64,000 bases of DNA from JALORV01 sp963707445 (GTDB lineage: Bacteria; Pseudomonadota; Gammaproteobacteria; Burkholderiales; Burkholderiaceae_F): assembly GCA_963707445.1 (NCBI GenBank), contig CAVPPW010000026.1, positions 1 through 64,000 of the forward strand, given 5' to 3'. How positions within the stretch are numbered: position 1 is the stretch's first letter; every line of letters begins with the position of its first letter. Shown piece after piece: positions 32,453 to 42,503 of this stretch. The notes under the pieces were generated by a model. It was given only the letters and a program-made list of their open reading frames with translations, did not search any database and was not told the origin of the DNA. Both the position numbers and the translations under genes were made by a program.

Positions 32453-33111
32453 TCAGAGAGAGACCACGCCCGCGGGCGTACTGATGCGAGCCGACACCTG
32501 GATCGGTCCGGGGCGAAGATTCACCGGCCCGACGATGCGCAGTTCGCGGAACATGCCGACGATGCCCGATGTGCCGAGCATGGCCGCCGGATGCGACAGA
32601 TCGAGCGCAAGCAATCTCGCACCCGCTGTCAGGCAGATGATCGCAGGGATGCGGTGCGGTCCCGTCGGCCGCGGCCCACTGGATCCCCGCCGGCAGCACC
32701 CCGCTGTACGGCAGTGCGCCGTCCTCGGGCACCGCGATCTGCCAGCGCAGGTCTCCCTGGCTCATCGGAATGATCTCGCCCAGCTCCGGCACACGCGCGC
32801 AAGCTGCGGCAAGCGAGTCGCAGCGCGCGGCCCAGGTGATCAGCGCCGGTCCGATCGCCAGCCGCGCCTGCATCGCCGGATCATCAAGGGCAAACCAGCG
32901 CGGCCGCGACGGCGGCGTTCCTTCGGGGTCGATCGCGATCACTTCGAGGTAGGTTTGCGCGCCGAGCTTCAGCAGCGCGTTGTACGTGCCCATCGCCAGC
33001 GTGCCGCCCGCCGGGCTGCGGCCGCACGCCGAGGCGCTGCTCGACCCAGTCGACGCCCTCGTCCAACTGTGCGCTGGCGACAACGATGTGGTCGAGTTGG
33101 GATCGCTGCAT
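32453..33111 (-). CDS. VOC/glyoxalase-like domain protein (two frameshifts)
   Basis: Three frames join into one protein of about 218 residues: QLDHIVVASAQLDEGVDWV, then GTYNALLKLGAQTYLEVIAI and WFALDDPAMQARLAIGPALI, then LLALDLSHPAAMLGTSG. This is the layout of the glyoxalase-like family with two VOC halves. Frame changes are near 33010 and 32650. No substrate is known for the family. It precedes ptrB by 86 bases on the same strand. Confidence 0.7.
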
Positions 33112-33276
33112 CGGGCGATTCTAGTGGGAGGCTCGCGCCACATCGTCGAATCGCATCGCAGGCCGGCGCGTCAAGCCGCATCGTCTGCGCATGTCAATGT
33201 CCTGCCGGCGCACGCGTGCCGGCTTCCAGCGCGGCTGCCGGCGCCCGCCGTACGCGGCGCAGCGATTCCGGCGGCG

Positions 33277-34581
33277 TCAGCGTCCGAGGATGCCGCGCAG
33301 TATGTTCACCGCGTCCGGCGTCTTGTCCTCTTGCTTCTTCTCGGCGGTCGGCGGCGCGGCGTCCGGTTCGGCCTGCGTCTGCGGCTGGCCGCGCCGACCC
33401 GGGCCGCGCTGCATCTCGCTCATGTCCATGCCGAGCATCGCCGTCGTCACGCTCTTCACCCGCAACTTCACTGCCCACTGTGGTTCCCACGCGACCTTCG
33501 GATCGGCCGGGCGTGGAGGCTGCGCCAGATTAAGTTCGGTGCCGTACGCGATCATTCGCAGAATCGCGCCGCCGCCTTCGGCAAAGACGCCCTTGGGCAC
33601 CGTGCAGCGCGTGACGCTCGGTTCGAGCAGGACCTTTTCCTTGAGCCAACGGTCGACCGCCGGATTGGTCTGGTAGTCGATCAGCCCCGTGCCGAGTTCG
33701 GGCACCTCGCTCGACGTCCAGAACACCATCTCCATCTCCGATCCGCCCTTCGCTCCCATCGCAGCGATGAACGTCGCGCGCGCCGTCGGCAGCGCTGCCC
33801 ATTCCAGCTGCGTCGCGCCGTCGACGTTCGTCTGCTTCAGTTCGATCGGCGGCATCAGGTCCTGCTGCGGCCCGACTGAAAAGCGGAATCCTTCGGGCAC
33901 GCCCTGACCGCTGAACGCATGCTCGCCCGCCAGCGTGGCATTCGCCGGCACCAACCGCGAGTCGACTTCGTTCGGCCACAGCGGGCGGCCAGCGGCAGAG
34001 TGGGTTCCACGCTGCGTCGCACGTCGCGAAGTAAAGAACTTGCCGTATTCGTCCGGCCGGGCAGTGGCCATGTCAAGTACGCGCGGCTGTCCGGCGCGCA
34101 CCGTGTCGCCGCAACCCCAGTACAGATACATCTTGCCCTTCGGCCGCTCGTACTGCTGCTCGACGACCGACTCGTCACCCGGCGTCGGTGGCGGCCCCTT
34201 CTCGACTTTCGGTGCAACCAGCTTCAGTGTCGGCGCCAGCTGGGTGCCGCCAGGCACGGCCTGCGTCGCCTCGCCGAGCGTCGGGTTCCGGCTCGTGTAG
34301 AGCGTGACGTCGACCCAGCGTCCAGTGCTTGCGCTCTGGGTCATGCCAAACGAATTCTTCGATGGCCCACCGCCGAGCATGCCGCCGCCCATCATCGACA
34401 TCGGGCTCATGCCCGGGCTCATCGGCATGCCGAATCCGGAGAACGTCGCGACGTCGATCCACGCCTGAGACACCGGCGGCTTGACCACCTGAGTCGGCGC
34501 CTTGGTCTGTGCTACTGCGGTCGCGGCCGCAAGCAGCGCGATCGCAGCCAGTGCTCCATCGACCTTCCGTGGTTTCCGCAT
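33277..34581 (-). CDS. Hypothetical exported protein
   Basis: A complete 434-residue protein with a signal peptide (residues 1-24, ending AVAQ). A Met/Gly-rich stretch follows near residue 55, with repeated Met-Gly and Met-Ser pairs, then a beta-rich body with no recognised domain and a Gln/Pro/Lys-rich C-terminus. GGGGGAA lies upstream of the ATG. The Met-rich patch could bind copper, but this is only a resemblance. Function unknown. Confidence 0.7.
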   Translation of the reverse strand: MRKPRKVDGALAAIALLAAATAVAQTKAPTQVVKPPVSQAWIDVATFSGFGMPMSPGMSPMSMMGGGMLGGGPSKNSFGMTQSASTGRWVDVTLYTSRNPTLGEATQAVPGGTQLAPTLKLVAPKVEKGPPPTPGDESVVEQQYERPKGKMYLYWGCGDTVRAGQPRVLDMATARPDEYGKFFTSRRATQRGTHSAAGRPLWPNEVDSRLVPANATLAGEHAFSGQGVPEGFRFSVGPQQDLMPPIELKQTNVDGATQLEWAALPTARATFIAAMGAKGGSEMEMVFWTSSEVPELGTGLIDYQTNPAVDRWLKEKVLLEPSVTRCTVPKGVFAEGGGAILRMIAYGTELNLAQPPRPADPKVAWEPQWAVKLRVKSVTTAMLGMDMSEMQRGPGRRGQPQTQAEPDAAPPTAEKKQEDKTPDAVNILRGILGR

Positions 34582-34799
34582 GGTTCCCCCGAGACCCGCC
34601 CGATCGGCGTAGCCACGTTTTACACGGATTTCGCCCGCCGGCTATTCCGGCAGCCGGTGTCCGCGGACAGCACAGGATGAGGCGCGGGCGAGTTGCTCCC
34701 TGGCGAAGCGTCGCACGCCTCTTCAGTCGGAGCGCGCATCAAACTGAGCTGCGACGGCGGTGCCCGTAAAATCGCGCGTTCGCCTCCGGATCTACTCGC

Positions 34800-36539
34800 A
34801 TGCTGCCGCGACAAAAACAAAGGATTGCCGCTTTGATCGAGCAGGCGCTGGCCGGCATCGGTGTCACCGGAGTGCCGGTCGTGCTCGAACGGCCGAAGGT
34901 CGAGTCGCACGGCGATGCCGCGTGCAACGTCGCGATGCAGGTCGCAAAGTCGTTGCGCCGCAATCCGCGCGAGATCGGCCAGGCAATCGCCGACGCATTG
35001 CAGGTCAATCCTGCGGCTGCCGGACTCGTCGCTGCGGCCGAAGTCGCAGGCCCTGGCTTCGTCAATGTGCGCCTGACCGCGGAAGCGCGGCAGGAGGTCG
35101 TGCGGGAGGCACTGCGCGAGCGCGAAAGTTTCGGCACGCAGTCGGTGCACGCCGGCGAGCGCGTGATGGTGGAATTTGTCTCTGCGAACCCGACCGGGCC
35201 GCTGCACCTGGGTCACGCCCGCCAGGCGGCGCTGGGCGACGCGCTCGCCAACCTGCTCGCTGCTGAGGGCTGGCAGGTCGCGCGCGAGTACTACTACAAC
35301 GACGCCGGCGTGCAGATCGCCAACCTCGCGCTGTCGGTGCAGGCGCGCGCGCGCGAACTGCGCGGCGAAAAGATCGACTTTCCGGAAACCGGCTACCGCG
35401 GCGACTACATCGTCGACATCGCCCGCGATTTCCTGCAGAAAAGAACGGTCACCGCACGCGACGGCCAGCCGGTGACTGCGAGCGGCGACCCGGCCGACCT
35501 CGAGGCGGTACGTCATTTTGCGGTCGTTTACCTGCGCAATGAGCAGGACGCGGATCTTGCGGCGCTCGGCGTCAGCTTCGACCACTATTTCCTGGAGTCC
35601 TCGCTGTACACCGACGGCAAGGTCGACGCGACCGTCTCGGCGCTGATCGATTCCGGCATGACCTATGAAGCGGAGTCGGCGCTCTGGCTTCGAACCACCG
35701 AGTTCAGCGAGCTCGCGGGTCACGGCGGACCGCCGGCGGACGACAAGGACCGTGTGATGCGCAAGTCCGACGGCACTTACACCTACTTCGTGCCGGACGT
35801 CGCGTACCACCTGAGCAAGTTCGAGCGTGGCTTCGGCAAGGTGATCAACGTCCAGGGCTCTGACCACTACGGCACCGTGGCCCGAGTCCGCGCCGGCTTG
35901 CAGGCAGCCGCGCGCAGCCTGAAGCTCGACGTGCCCCTCGGCTATCCCGATTACCTGCTGCACAAGATGCTGCGGGTCACCAAGGGTGGCGAGGAGGTCA
36001 AGATGAGCAAGCGCGCGGGCACTTATGTGACGTTGCGCGATTTGATCGATTGGGTCGGCCGCGACGCGACGCGCTACTTCCTCGTCGCACGCAAGGCCGA
36101 TGCCGAATTCACTTTCGATGTTGACCTCGCGCTATCGCAGTCCGAGGACAATCCGGTCTACTACGTGCAGTACGCGCACGCCCGCATCTGTTCCGTGCTG
36201 TTGCAGGCGGGCGAAAAGGGCTACGCGGTGCCTGATACCGCCTCCGCGCTGCACGCCGACCTCACGCCGCTCTCGACGGCGCGGGAGCAAACGCTGCTCA
36301 ACCGGCTCGCCGCCTATCCGGATGTGCTCGCCGATGCCACGGACGAACTCGCGCCGCACCAGCTCGCCTACTACCTGAAGGAACTCGCGGCAGATTTTCA
36401 CGGCTACTACAACGCGGAACGGATCCTGGTCGACGACGATGGCGTGCGCAACGCCCGGCTCGCACTTTTGCTCGCGACGCGGCAGGTGCTGAAAAATGGC
36501 CTTGCGCTACTCGGCGTTTCGGCACCCGAGAAGATGTAG
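34800..36539 (+). CDS. argS: Arginyl-tRNA synthetase
   Basis: A complete class I synthetase of 579 residues that charges tRNA-Arg. The HIGH motif is PTGPLHLGHARQ near residue 130, the KMSKS-like motif is KMSKRAGTY near residue 400, and the C-terminal anticodon-binding DALR domain includes HQLAYYLKELAADFHGYYN. No strong ribosome site is visible before the ATG at 34800. It heads the conserved argS / SPOR / dsbA / SDR cluster seen across Burkholderiales. Confidence 0.97.
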   Translation: MLPRQKQRIAALIEQALAGIGVTGVPVVLERPKVESHGDAACNVAMQVAKSLRRNPREIGQAIADALQVNPAAAGLVAAAEVAGPGFVNVRLTAEARQEVVREALRERESFGTQSVHAGERVMVEFVSANPTGPLHLGHARQAALGDALANLLAAEGWQVAREYYYNDAGVQIANLALSVQARARELRGEKIDFPETGYRGDYIVDIARDFLQKRTVTARDGQPVTASGDPADLEAVRHFAVVYLRNEQDADLAALGVSFDHYFLESSLYTDGKVDATVSALIDSGMTYEAESALWLRTTEFSELAGHGGPPADDKDRVMRKSDGTYTYFVPDVAYHLSKFERGFGKVINVQGSDHYGTVARVRAGLQAAARSLKLDVPLGYPDYLLHKMLRVTKGGEEVKMSKRAGTYVTLRDLIDWVGRDATRYFLVARKADAEFTFDVDLALSQSEDNPVYYVQYAHARICSVLLQAGEKGYAVPDTASALHADLTPLSTAREQTLLNRLAAYPDVLADATDELAPHQLAYYLKELAADFHGYYNAERILVDDDGVRNARLALLLATRQVLKNGLALLGVSAPEKM

Positions 36540-36604
36540 TGCAGAACGCGAGCACCGAACGCGCGCCGCTGCGGCGCTGAAGTCGATCCAAGTAAACTTC
36601 AACC

Positions 36605-37162
36605 ATGATTCGATCTTCCATTGGTCATCAGCGCGGCCGCACGCTGCTCGGCTTCATCGTCGGACTGGTGGTCGGTCTGGGCGTCGCGGTCGCGGTCGCG
36701 CTTTACATCACCAACGCGCCGGTCCCGTTCGTCAACAAGGTTCGGCCGGCCAGCGAAAACATCAATCCCGGCGCAGGCGGGCAGCTTCCCGATCCGAACA
36801 AGCCGCTGCAGGCGCCGCCTCGCGGACCCGATGTCACGACGATCCCGCCGCCGAAGCTCGATGCAGCGACTGATCCGAAGGCCGCACCGCCGCCACCCGA
36901 AAAGGGCGTCACGCCGGTGCCCGACGACGGCACGCGCTATCTGTTGCAGGCAGGCGCATTTCGCACGCCCGAAGACGCCGATGCGATGCGCGCGCGGCTG
37001 GCGTTGCTCGGGTTCGACGCCAAGGTCTTCCCGCGTGATCAGGACGGCCAGACGCTTTACCGCGTGCGACTCGGGCCCTACGGCAACATCGAGGATGTCA
37101 ATCGCATGCGCAAGACGATGACCGACAACGGCATCGAGGCGCAGTTGATCAAGGTCCGCTGA
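36605..37162 (+). CDS. SPOR domain protein, FtsN-like
   Basis: A 185-residue bitopic membrane protein: a short basic N-terminus, one membrane span at 13-37 (LLGFIVGLVVGLGVAVAVAL), a Pro-rich periplasmic linker and a C-terminal SPOR domain (YLLQAGAFRTPEDADAMRAR to the end). SPOR domains bind denuded septal peptidoglycan, so a cell-division role like that of FtsN is likely. It lies 65 bases after argS. Confidence 0.9.
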   Translation: MIRSSIGHQRGRTLLGFIVGLVVGLGVAVAVALYITNAPVPFVNKVRPASENINPGAGGQLPDPNKPLQAPPRGPDVTTIPPPKLDAATDPKAAPPPPEKGVTPVPDDGTRYLLQAGAFRTPEDADAMRARLALLGFDAKVFPRDQDGQTLYRVRLGPYGNIEDVNRMRKTMTDNGIEAQLIKVR

Positions 37163-37281
37163 AGGTGGCCGCCGGTCGGTGCGGACTTACCCGGACTGAA
37201 CGCTTGTCATCGACTGCGGTCGCAATGCCGTTGTAGAAGCACGCCGAACGGCCCCGCCCCCTTTTTCTGGAGAAACTGAGC

Positions 37282-37935
37282 ATGCCGCTGTCTCGACGCC
37301 AACTGCTGGTCGCCACTGCCGCCACCGTGTCGGTACCGATACGGGTATCTGCGCAGACGGCGCGAGCACCGCAGGTCGGCAAGGACTACATGGTTCTTAA
37401 AAAGCCGGTTCCGACCGATAGCGGCGCCAAAGTCGAGGTGCTGGAGTTCTTCCAGTACTCGTGCCCGCACTGCTTCGCCTACGACCCGTATCTGACCGCT
37501 TGGCGCAAGAAGCTGCCGGCCGACGTCGAATACAAGCGCATCCCGCTCGCCTGGGACAACAGCACGATGCCGCACGTGCGCATCTACTACACGCTGGAGG
37601 CGCTGGGCAAGCTGCCTGAACTGCACGAAAAAGTCTTCGCTGCGATCCAGAAGGACAAGCAGCCCCTGCTGAACCCGGACCAGATCGCCGACTTCATGGC
37701 GGCCAACGGCATCGACCGCAAGCAGTGGATCGACACCTACAACTCGTTCTCTGTCGCGGCCCGCGCCAACCGTGCGGGTCAGATCTGGCGCGCCTACAAC
37801 GTCGACGGCACGCCGATGATGGGTGTCGACGGAAAGTTCACCACGGCGCCGTCGATGGTCGGGTCGCGCGAAGGCAGCCTGATCGTCCTCGATTACCTGG
37901 TGCAGCAGGCGCGCGCGGAACGCGGCAAGAAGTGA
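37282..37935 (+). CDS. dsbA: Thiol:disulfide interchange protein DsbA
   Basis: A periplasmic oxidase that puts disulfide bonds into exported proteins. It has 217 residues. The active site CPHCFAYDP lies near residue 70 inside a thioredoxin fold interrupted by the helical insert, and the cis-Pro loop is VDGTPMMGVDG. The signal peptide begins MPLSRRQLLVATAA, with a twin-arginine-like SRRQLL that is unusual for DsbA. It follows the SPOR gene by 119 bases. Confidence 0.93.
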   Translation: MPLSRRQLLVATAATVSVPIRVSAQTARAPQVGKDYMVLKKPVPTDSGAKVEVLEFFQYSCPHCFAYDPYLTAWRKKLPADVEYKRIPLAWDNSTMPHVRIYYTLEALGKLPELHEKVFAAIQKDKQPLLNPDQIADFMAANGIDRKQWIDTYNSFSVAARANRAGQIWRAYNVDGTPMMGVDGKFTTAPSMVGSREGSLIVLDYLVQQARAERGKK

Positions 37936-37951
37936 CGCCGGCACACGCCGC

Positions 37952-38710
37952 GTGAACGTCTTCATCACCGGCGCTTCGAGCGGCATCGGCGAGGCGCTGG
38001 CACGCGAGTTCGCGGCGCGCGGCGCTCGCCTCGGCCTGGTCGCGCGCCGGGCCGAAGCGCTGCAGGCCTTGATCGCGACGTTGCCGGGTGAGCACTTCGC
38101 TTACGGCGTCGACGTCACCGACAGCGATGCGCTCATCGCCGCGGCCAACGCGTTCGAGCAGGCCGCCGGCGGCACCGATATCGTCATCGCCAATGCCGGC
38201 ATCTCGGTCGGTGTCAAAACCGAGCATCGCGAAGATCTGCGGCAGTTCCGGCGCGTGTTCGAAACCAACGTGCTTGCGCTGCCGGCGACGTTTCATCCCT
38301 TCATCGCGCCGATGAAGGAACGCGGGCGCGGCACGCTTGTGGGCATCGCCAGCGTCGCGGGTATCCGCGGTCTGCCGGGGTCCGAGGCGTACTGCGCGTC
38401 GAAGTCGGCCGTGATCACCTACTGCGAGAGCCTGCGCGTCGATCTCGCCAAGAGCAATCTGCGGGTCGTGACGATTTCGCCCGGCTTCATCCGCACGCCA
38501 CTCACTGCGGAGAACCCGTACCGCATGCCGTTCCTGATGGATGCCGACGATTTTGCCCGCAAGGCCGTCGACGCGATACTTGCCGGCGTCCGCTATCGCA
38601 CGATCCCGTGGCAGATGGGCGTGATTTCGGCGGCACTCAAGGTCATGCCGCGCTGGCTGTTCGACCGGCTGACCCGACGGCGCAAGCAGAAACCGCGCGC
38701 GGCGACCTAG
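37952..38710 (+). CDS. SDR family oxidoreductase
   Basis: A complete 252-residue classical SDR. It has TGASSGIG near residue 6, Arg in ARRAEAL (suggesting NADP), NAGIS, the catalytic Ser in GIASVAGIRG and Tyr-Lys in YCASKSA. A GTG start lies 14 bases after dsbA, so the two are probably co-transcribed. This SDR commonly closes the argS-dsbA cluster in betaproteobacteria. The substrate is unknown. Confidence 0.88.
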   Translation: MNVFITGASSGIGEALAREFAARGARLGLVARRAEALQALIATLPGEHFAYGVDVTDSDALIAAANAFEQAAGGTDIVIANAGISVGVKTEHREDLRQFRRVFETNVLALPATFHPFIAPMKERGRGTLVGIASVAGIRGLPGSEAYCASKSAVITYCESLRVDLAKSNLRVVTISPGFIRTPLTAENPYRMPFLMDADDFARKAVDAILAGVRYRTIPWQMGVISAALKVMPRWLFDRLTRRRKQKPRAAT

Positions 38711-38912
38711 GCTGCGGCGCACGGCCCGCACGCGGCACTCGTCCAGCCTGACCCGTGCACGCGGCCTCGCTCGCGCACGCAACAACGGATCGATGTACTT
38801 TATTCCACGGCGTGACGCGAGCGGACGCGGGAGTGACGTCCGATGCCGAACCGTAGCAGCATCCGATCTGCATCGTGCCGGGAGGCAACGCGCCCGTCGA
38901 AGGAGGTCGTTG

Positions 38913-39296
38913 ATGAACCCATCGCGTCGATTGTTCATGGCGAACACGGCGGGCGTGGTGATCGCGCTGAGCGGATGCGGCGGCAGTGACGGCGGTTACG
39001 GCGGAACACCTCCCCCGCCCACCCCAGCGCCACCACCACCACCGCCGGCCGCGGGATTGTCCTGCGGTGCGACTGCGATCACCGGCAACCACGGCCATGC
39101 GCTCACGATCCCTGCCGCCGATGTGGATTCGACCATCGCCATCGCCTACAGCATCGTCGGGAACGCCGATCACAACCATACGGTGACACTGAGCGCAGCG
39201 CAGCTGGCGCAGATCAAGGGCAAGACTGCAGTGACGATCATGTCCACCATGGGCCCCGACGGGCATACGCACTTGGTCACCGTGAACTGCGCGTAA
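38913..39296 (+). CDS. Small lipoprotein with His-x-His motifs
   Basis: A 127-residue protein. The N-terminus combines a twin-arginine-like SRRLFMANTAG with a lipobox (ALSGCGG), then a Gly/Pro-rich linker and a compact domain. That domain has three His pairs, GNHGHAL, DHNHTVTL and DGHTHLV, two Cys (LSCG and VNCA at the very end) and a repeated beta pattern. The spacing suggests metal binding. AGGAGG lies 6 bases before the ATG. I know similar unnamed proteins in betaproteobacteria but no function. Confidence 0.75.
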   Translation: MNPSRRLFMANTAGVVIALSGCGGSDGGYGGTPPPPTPAPPPPPPAAGLSCGATAITGNHGHALTIPAADVDSTIAIAYSIVGNADHNHTVTLSAAQLAQIKGKTAVTIMSTMGPDGHTHLVTVNCA

Positions 39297-39312
39297 CCCG
39301 GCGACGTGGGCG

Positions 39313-39660
39313 TTACGGCATCGCCGCGCCGTCCGTTCGCCTGACCGGTATCCCGCTGGGGTCGAAGTCCTCGAGGCAGAACACGTTCACGCCGAAGTAG
39401 TCGGGGGTCACGCGCTTGCGGTGGAACGGATAGATGCCACAGATCCTGCAAAAGTGGTGGCGCGCGGTGCGGGTGTGGAACTGGTACTCCGCGAGCGACT
39501 CGCCGCCGGCCAGCAGACGGAAGCGCTCCTCGTGGACCTTGACCATCAGCGCGTTTCTGCGCCGGCAGATCGAGCAGTCGCAGGTCGTCAGCTCCGGAAA
39601 GTCGGTCTCGATCTCGAAGCGGATCGCGCCGCAGTGGCAGCTTCCAAGGTACTTTCGCAT
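39313..39660 (-). CDS. GFA family (CENP-V/GFA domain) zinc protein
   Basis: A 115-residue protein with the family's zinc cysteines: CHCGAIRFEIE, CDCSICRRRN and HFCRICGIYPFHR. The family is named for glutathione-dependent formaldehyde-activating enzyme, a role that is disputed. The start at 39660 (MRKYLGSCHCG) matches the family start; the open frame extends further up, antisense to nothing recognisable. It is probably co-transcribed with the thioesterase upstream. Confidence 0.85.
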   Translation of the reverse strand: MRKYLGSCHCGAIRFEIETDFPELTTCDCSICRRRNALMVKVHEERFRLLAGGESLAEYQFHTRTARHHFCRICGIYPFHRKRVTPDYFGVNVFCLEDFDPSGIPVRRTDGAAMP

Positions 39661-39710
39661 CGACCGACTGCCCACGTGCCCTCCCGTCAGTCGAGTGGGT
39701 TCGAAACCTG

Positions 39711-40127
39711 TCATTCGGGCGCGCGCACATAGGTCAGCACGTGATGCGCGAGCAGTCCGGAATCGTCGCCTCTGCATTCGGCCGTTCCGTAGGCAGAGCG
39801 CGTGCCGAGCTTGAGCACGCGCGCGCTGCACTGGAAGTCCTCGCGACGCCCGCTCTTAAGGAAGGCGGTCTTCATGTCCGACGTGACCCAGTGCTCGTCG
39901 ACGCCCCGCTGCGTCATGATCGCGAGCCACATCGCGACGTCGGCCGCGCCCATTAACGTCATTCCGCTGACGATGCCCCCCGGTCGCTCCAGAGTCGTGG
40001 CGAACGGAACATGCAGCACGCATTCGCCCGGTGCGCAGGATCGCACGCTGAATGCATACGGTGCGAGGAACGCGGTGCGCTCGAGCACAGCGTTCAGATC
40101 CGCGACCGTCGCTTTGCAGCTTTCCAC
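39711..40127 (-). CDS. PaaI-type hotdog thioesterase
   Basis: A 138-residue single hotdog-fold protein. The central helix region is RPGGIVSGMTLMGAADVAMW and the beta pattern ends VLTYVRAPE. The family hydrolyses aryl- or acyl-CoA esters. It uses a GTG start with a good AAAGGAG ribosome site. The substrate is not predictable. Confidence 0.8.
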   Translation of the reverse strand: MESCKATVADLNAVLERTAFLAPYAFSVRSCAPGECVLHVPFATTLERPGGIVSGMTLMGAADVAMWLAIMTQRGVDEHWVTSDMKTAFLKSGRREDFQCSARVLKLGTRSAYGTAECRGDDSGLLAHHVLTYVRAPE

Positions 40128-40199
40128 GTTCGTCTCCTTTGCCAGATCGTGGCGGGCAGTGATCCTGCGCCATGCGCACGATCAGGCCGGCGGAACGCG

Positions 40200-41397
40200 T
40201 CACGCCGGCCGGCGCAGCCGTTCGAAGCCCTCGGCCAGATCGTCGATCAGGTCGTCGGCATCCTCCAGCCCGGCCGAAATCCGGAACAGCGGACCCTTGA
40301 TCGGCAGCGGTGCGGCCTTGCGCTCCGGGAAGGAAGGAATCAACAGGCTTTCGTAACCGCCCCAGGAGTAGCCGCGCCCGAAGAGCTCGAGGCCGTCGAT
40401 GAACGCATGGAAGCGCTCGTCCGGCATCGGCGCCAGTGCGACGCCGAACAGGCCCGATGCGCCGCGCATGTCGCGCTTCCATAGCGCATGGCCCGGATCG
40501 GTCGGCAGCGGCGGAAAAAGGATGCGCTCCACTTCGGGCTGCGACTGCAGCCACTCGATCAGCCGCCAAGCGGTGGCCTCATGCTGACGCAGCCGCGCCT
40601 GCATCGTGCGCAGGCCGCGGTGCGCGAGATAGACATCGTCCGGACTCGTCGTCAGGCCGTAGTGATGAATGGTCTCGCGCAACTGGGGCCAGGCCGTGGC
40701 GTTGCTGGTCACGGTGCCCATGATGACGTCCGAATGGCCGCAGATGTATTTGGTCGCGGCGTGGACCGAAACGTCGACGCCATGTGCCAGCGGCTGGAAG
40801 TAGATCGGCGTGGCCCAGGTGTTGTCCATCACGCTGACCGCGGCTCGCGCCCGCGCGACCTCGGCGAGCAGCGATACCTCCTGCATCTCGAAGGTCAGCG
40901 ATCCCGGCGACTCGAGAAACAGCACCCGTGTCGTCGGACGGAACAGCGCCTCGATCGCAGCGCGTCCCTGTTCGCCGACGCGCGGGTCGTAGAACGTCGT
41001 CTCGACGCCGTAGCGCACGAGAGTGTCGCGACAGTAGCGGCGCGTCGGCCAGTAGACCGAGTCCGGCACCAGCACGTGGTCGCCGGCGCGGACGTAGGCG
41101 AGGATCGCGATCGTGCAGGCCGTGAGTCCCGAAGGAAACGCCCAGCTGGCATGCCCGCCTTCGAGTTCGTTCAGTGCCGAGTAGAAAGCATGGTGCGTCG
41201 GTGTGCCGTAGATGCCGTAAGCGACCGGGGCAGCATCGTCGCCGGCCATTGCGCCGGCCGACGCGCGCCTTCATGTCGCCGACGCCCGCATGCAGCACGG
41301 TGGACCCGCGCACGAGCGGTGGATTGACGAAGCCGAAGCTCGCTTCGGTGTCGCGCCCTCCGGTGACCAGTATGGTGCCGCTGCGTCGCCGTTTCAT
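40200..41397 (-). CDS. metC: Cystathionine beta-lyase, PLP enzyme (one frameshift)
   Basis: The enzyme splits cystathionine to homocysteine. It is about 398 residues long after joining two frames near 41255 (FVNPPLVRGSTVLHAGVGDM, then VAYGIYGTPTHHAF). The PLP-binding lysine is in SVHAATKYICGHSDV, and the C-terminal RGYSWGGYESL is typical of MetC rather than MetB. Its start overlaps the stop of the upstream hydrolase by ATGA, so it is translated by coupling. Confidence 0.9.
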
Positions 41398-42488
41398 GCC
41401 GATGCTCCCGATCTGGGTGCTTGGAACCAGAACACGCCGTCGCGTTCATTGCGCAGCAGCGCTCCGTCCTGCCACAACGCGTGCAGATGCGCCAGGCTCT
41501 CGCCGAGCGCAAACGTCGTCTGGTGCAGATCGAGCGCGCGCCGGAACAGCACGGGCACGATGGTGGCCGCGTTCTGCGGCGTGGCGCAGGCGGCCTGCAC
41601 TTCCTCCAAGCGTGCCCGATGATGCGCGTGCTGCTGCGCGACGCGCTCATGCAGGCCGATGAACGGCAGCCCGTGCGAGGGCAGCACCAGAGTGTCGGCA
41701 GGCAGCACCAGCAGGCGGTCGAGCGAATGGAGGTAGCGCGGCAGCGGATTGGCTTCCGGCTCGATCTCGAACACGCTGACATTGGTCGATATGCGCGGCA
41801 GCACCATGTCGCCCGCGATCAGCACGCGGTCCGCCTCGCAGTAGAGTGAGGCATGCTCCGGCGAGTGGCCGAAGCCGATGATGACGCGGAACACGCGCCG
41901 CGCGTGCGCCGGCCCGATCGCGATCTCGTCGCCGTCGTGCAGACGACGGTAGGCCAGCGGTACGGCCGGGACCAGCTTCGGGTAGTAGCCGACACCGCGC
42001 GCACGTACCTTCGCCAGAGCATCCGCATCGGTGAGCCCGTTGCGCTGGAAGTGCTCGGCGGCGCCGTCGCCGCTGACGCCGCCACCCCCGATCGAAAGCA
42101 GCCGGCCGGTCGTGTACTCGGTGGCCGTCATCCACAGCGGCGCGCGCCAGCGCGCCCGGTTCCCGCCGGCGGTCAGCCAGTGCGCCAGCCCGAAGTGATC
42201 CGGATGGAAGTGTGTGCAGACCTGCCGCAGCAGCGGCCTGCCCTCGAACAGTCCGTCGAAGATCTGTTCCCAGGCCGACTTCGTCGCGTCCGATGTGATG
42301 CCGCTGTCGATGATCGTGAAGCCTGGACGGCCGTCGATCTCGTCGTCGAGCACCCACAGATTGATGTGATCGAGCGCGAACGGCAGCGGCATCCGCACCC
42401 AATGCAGTCCGGGCCGCAGCGTGATCCATGCGCCGGGTGCCGGTGGCGTCGGCGACGGATAGTGCAACCGCTGCTCGTCGGGATTCAT
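41394..42488 (-). CDS. MBL-fold metallo-hydrolase
   Basis: A complete 364-residue metallo-beta-lactamase-fold protein. The zinc motif is THFHPDHFGLAHW, further ligands are in GHSPEHASL and IAGDMVLPR, and the late His is in LPSHGLPF. The C-terminal helical extension resembles that of LACTB2-type hydrolases and related thioesterases. A LiuR-type operator lies 16 bases before its start. It forms a two-gene unit with metC. Confidence 0.85.
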   Translation of the reverse strand: MNPDEQRLHYPSPTPPAPGAWITLRPGLHWVRMPLPFALDHINLWVLDDEIDGRPGFTIIDSGITSDATKSAWEQIFDGLFEGRPLLRQVCTHFHPDHFGLAHWLTAGGNRARWRAPLWMTATEYTTGRLLSIGGGGVSGDGAAEHFQRNGLTDADALAKVRARGVGYYPKLVPAVPLAYRRLHDGDEIAIGPAHARRVFRVIIGFGHSPEHASLYCEADRVLIAGDMVLPRISTNVSVFEIEPEANPLPRYLHSLDRLLVLPADTLVLPSHGLPFIGLHERVAQQHAHHRARLEEVQAACATPQNAATIVPVLFRRALDLHQTTFALGESLAHLHALWQDGALLRNERDGVFWFQAPRSGASA

Positions 42489-42503
42489 GCGCTAGGCGCC
42501 GGC

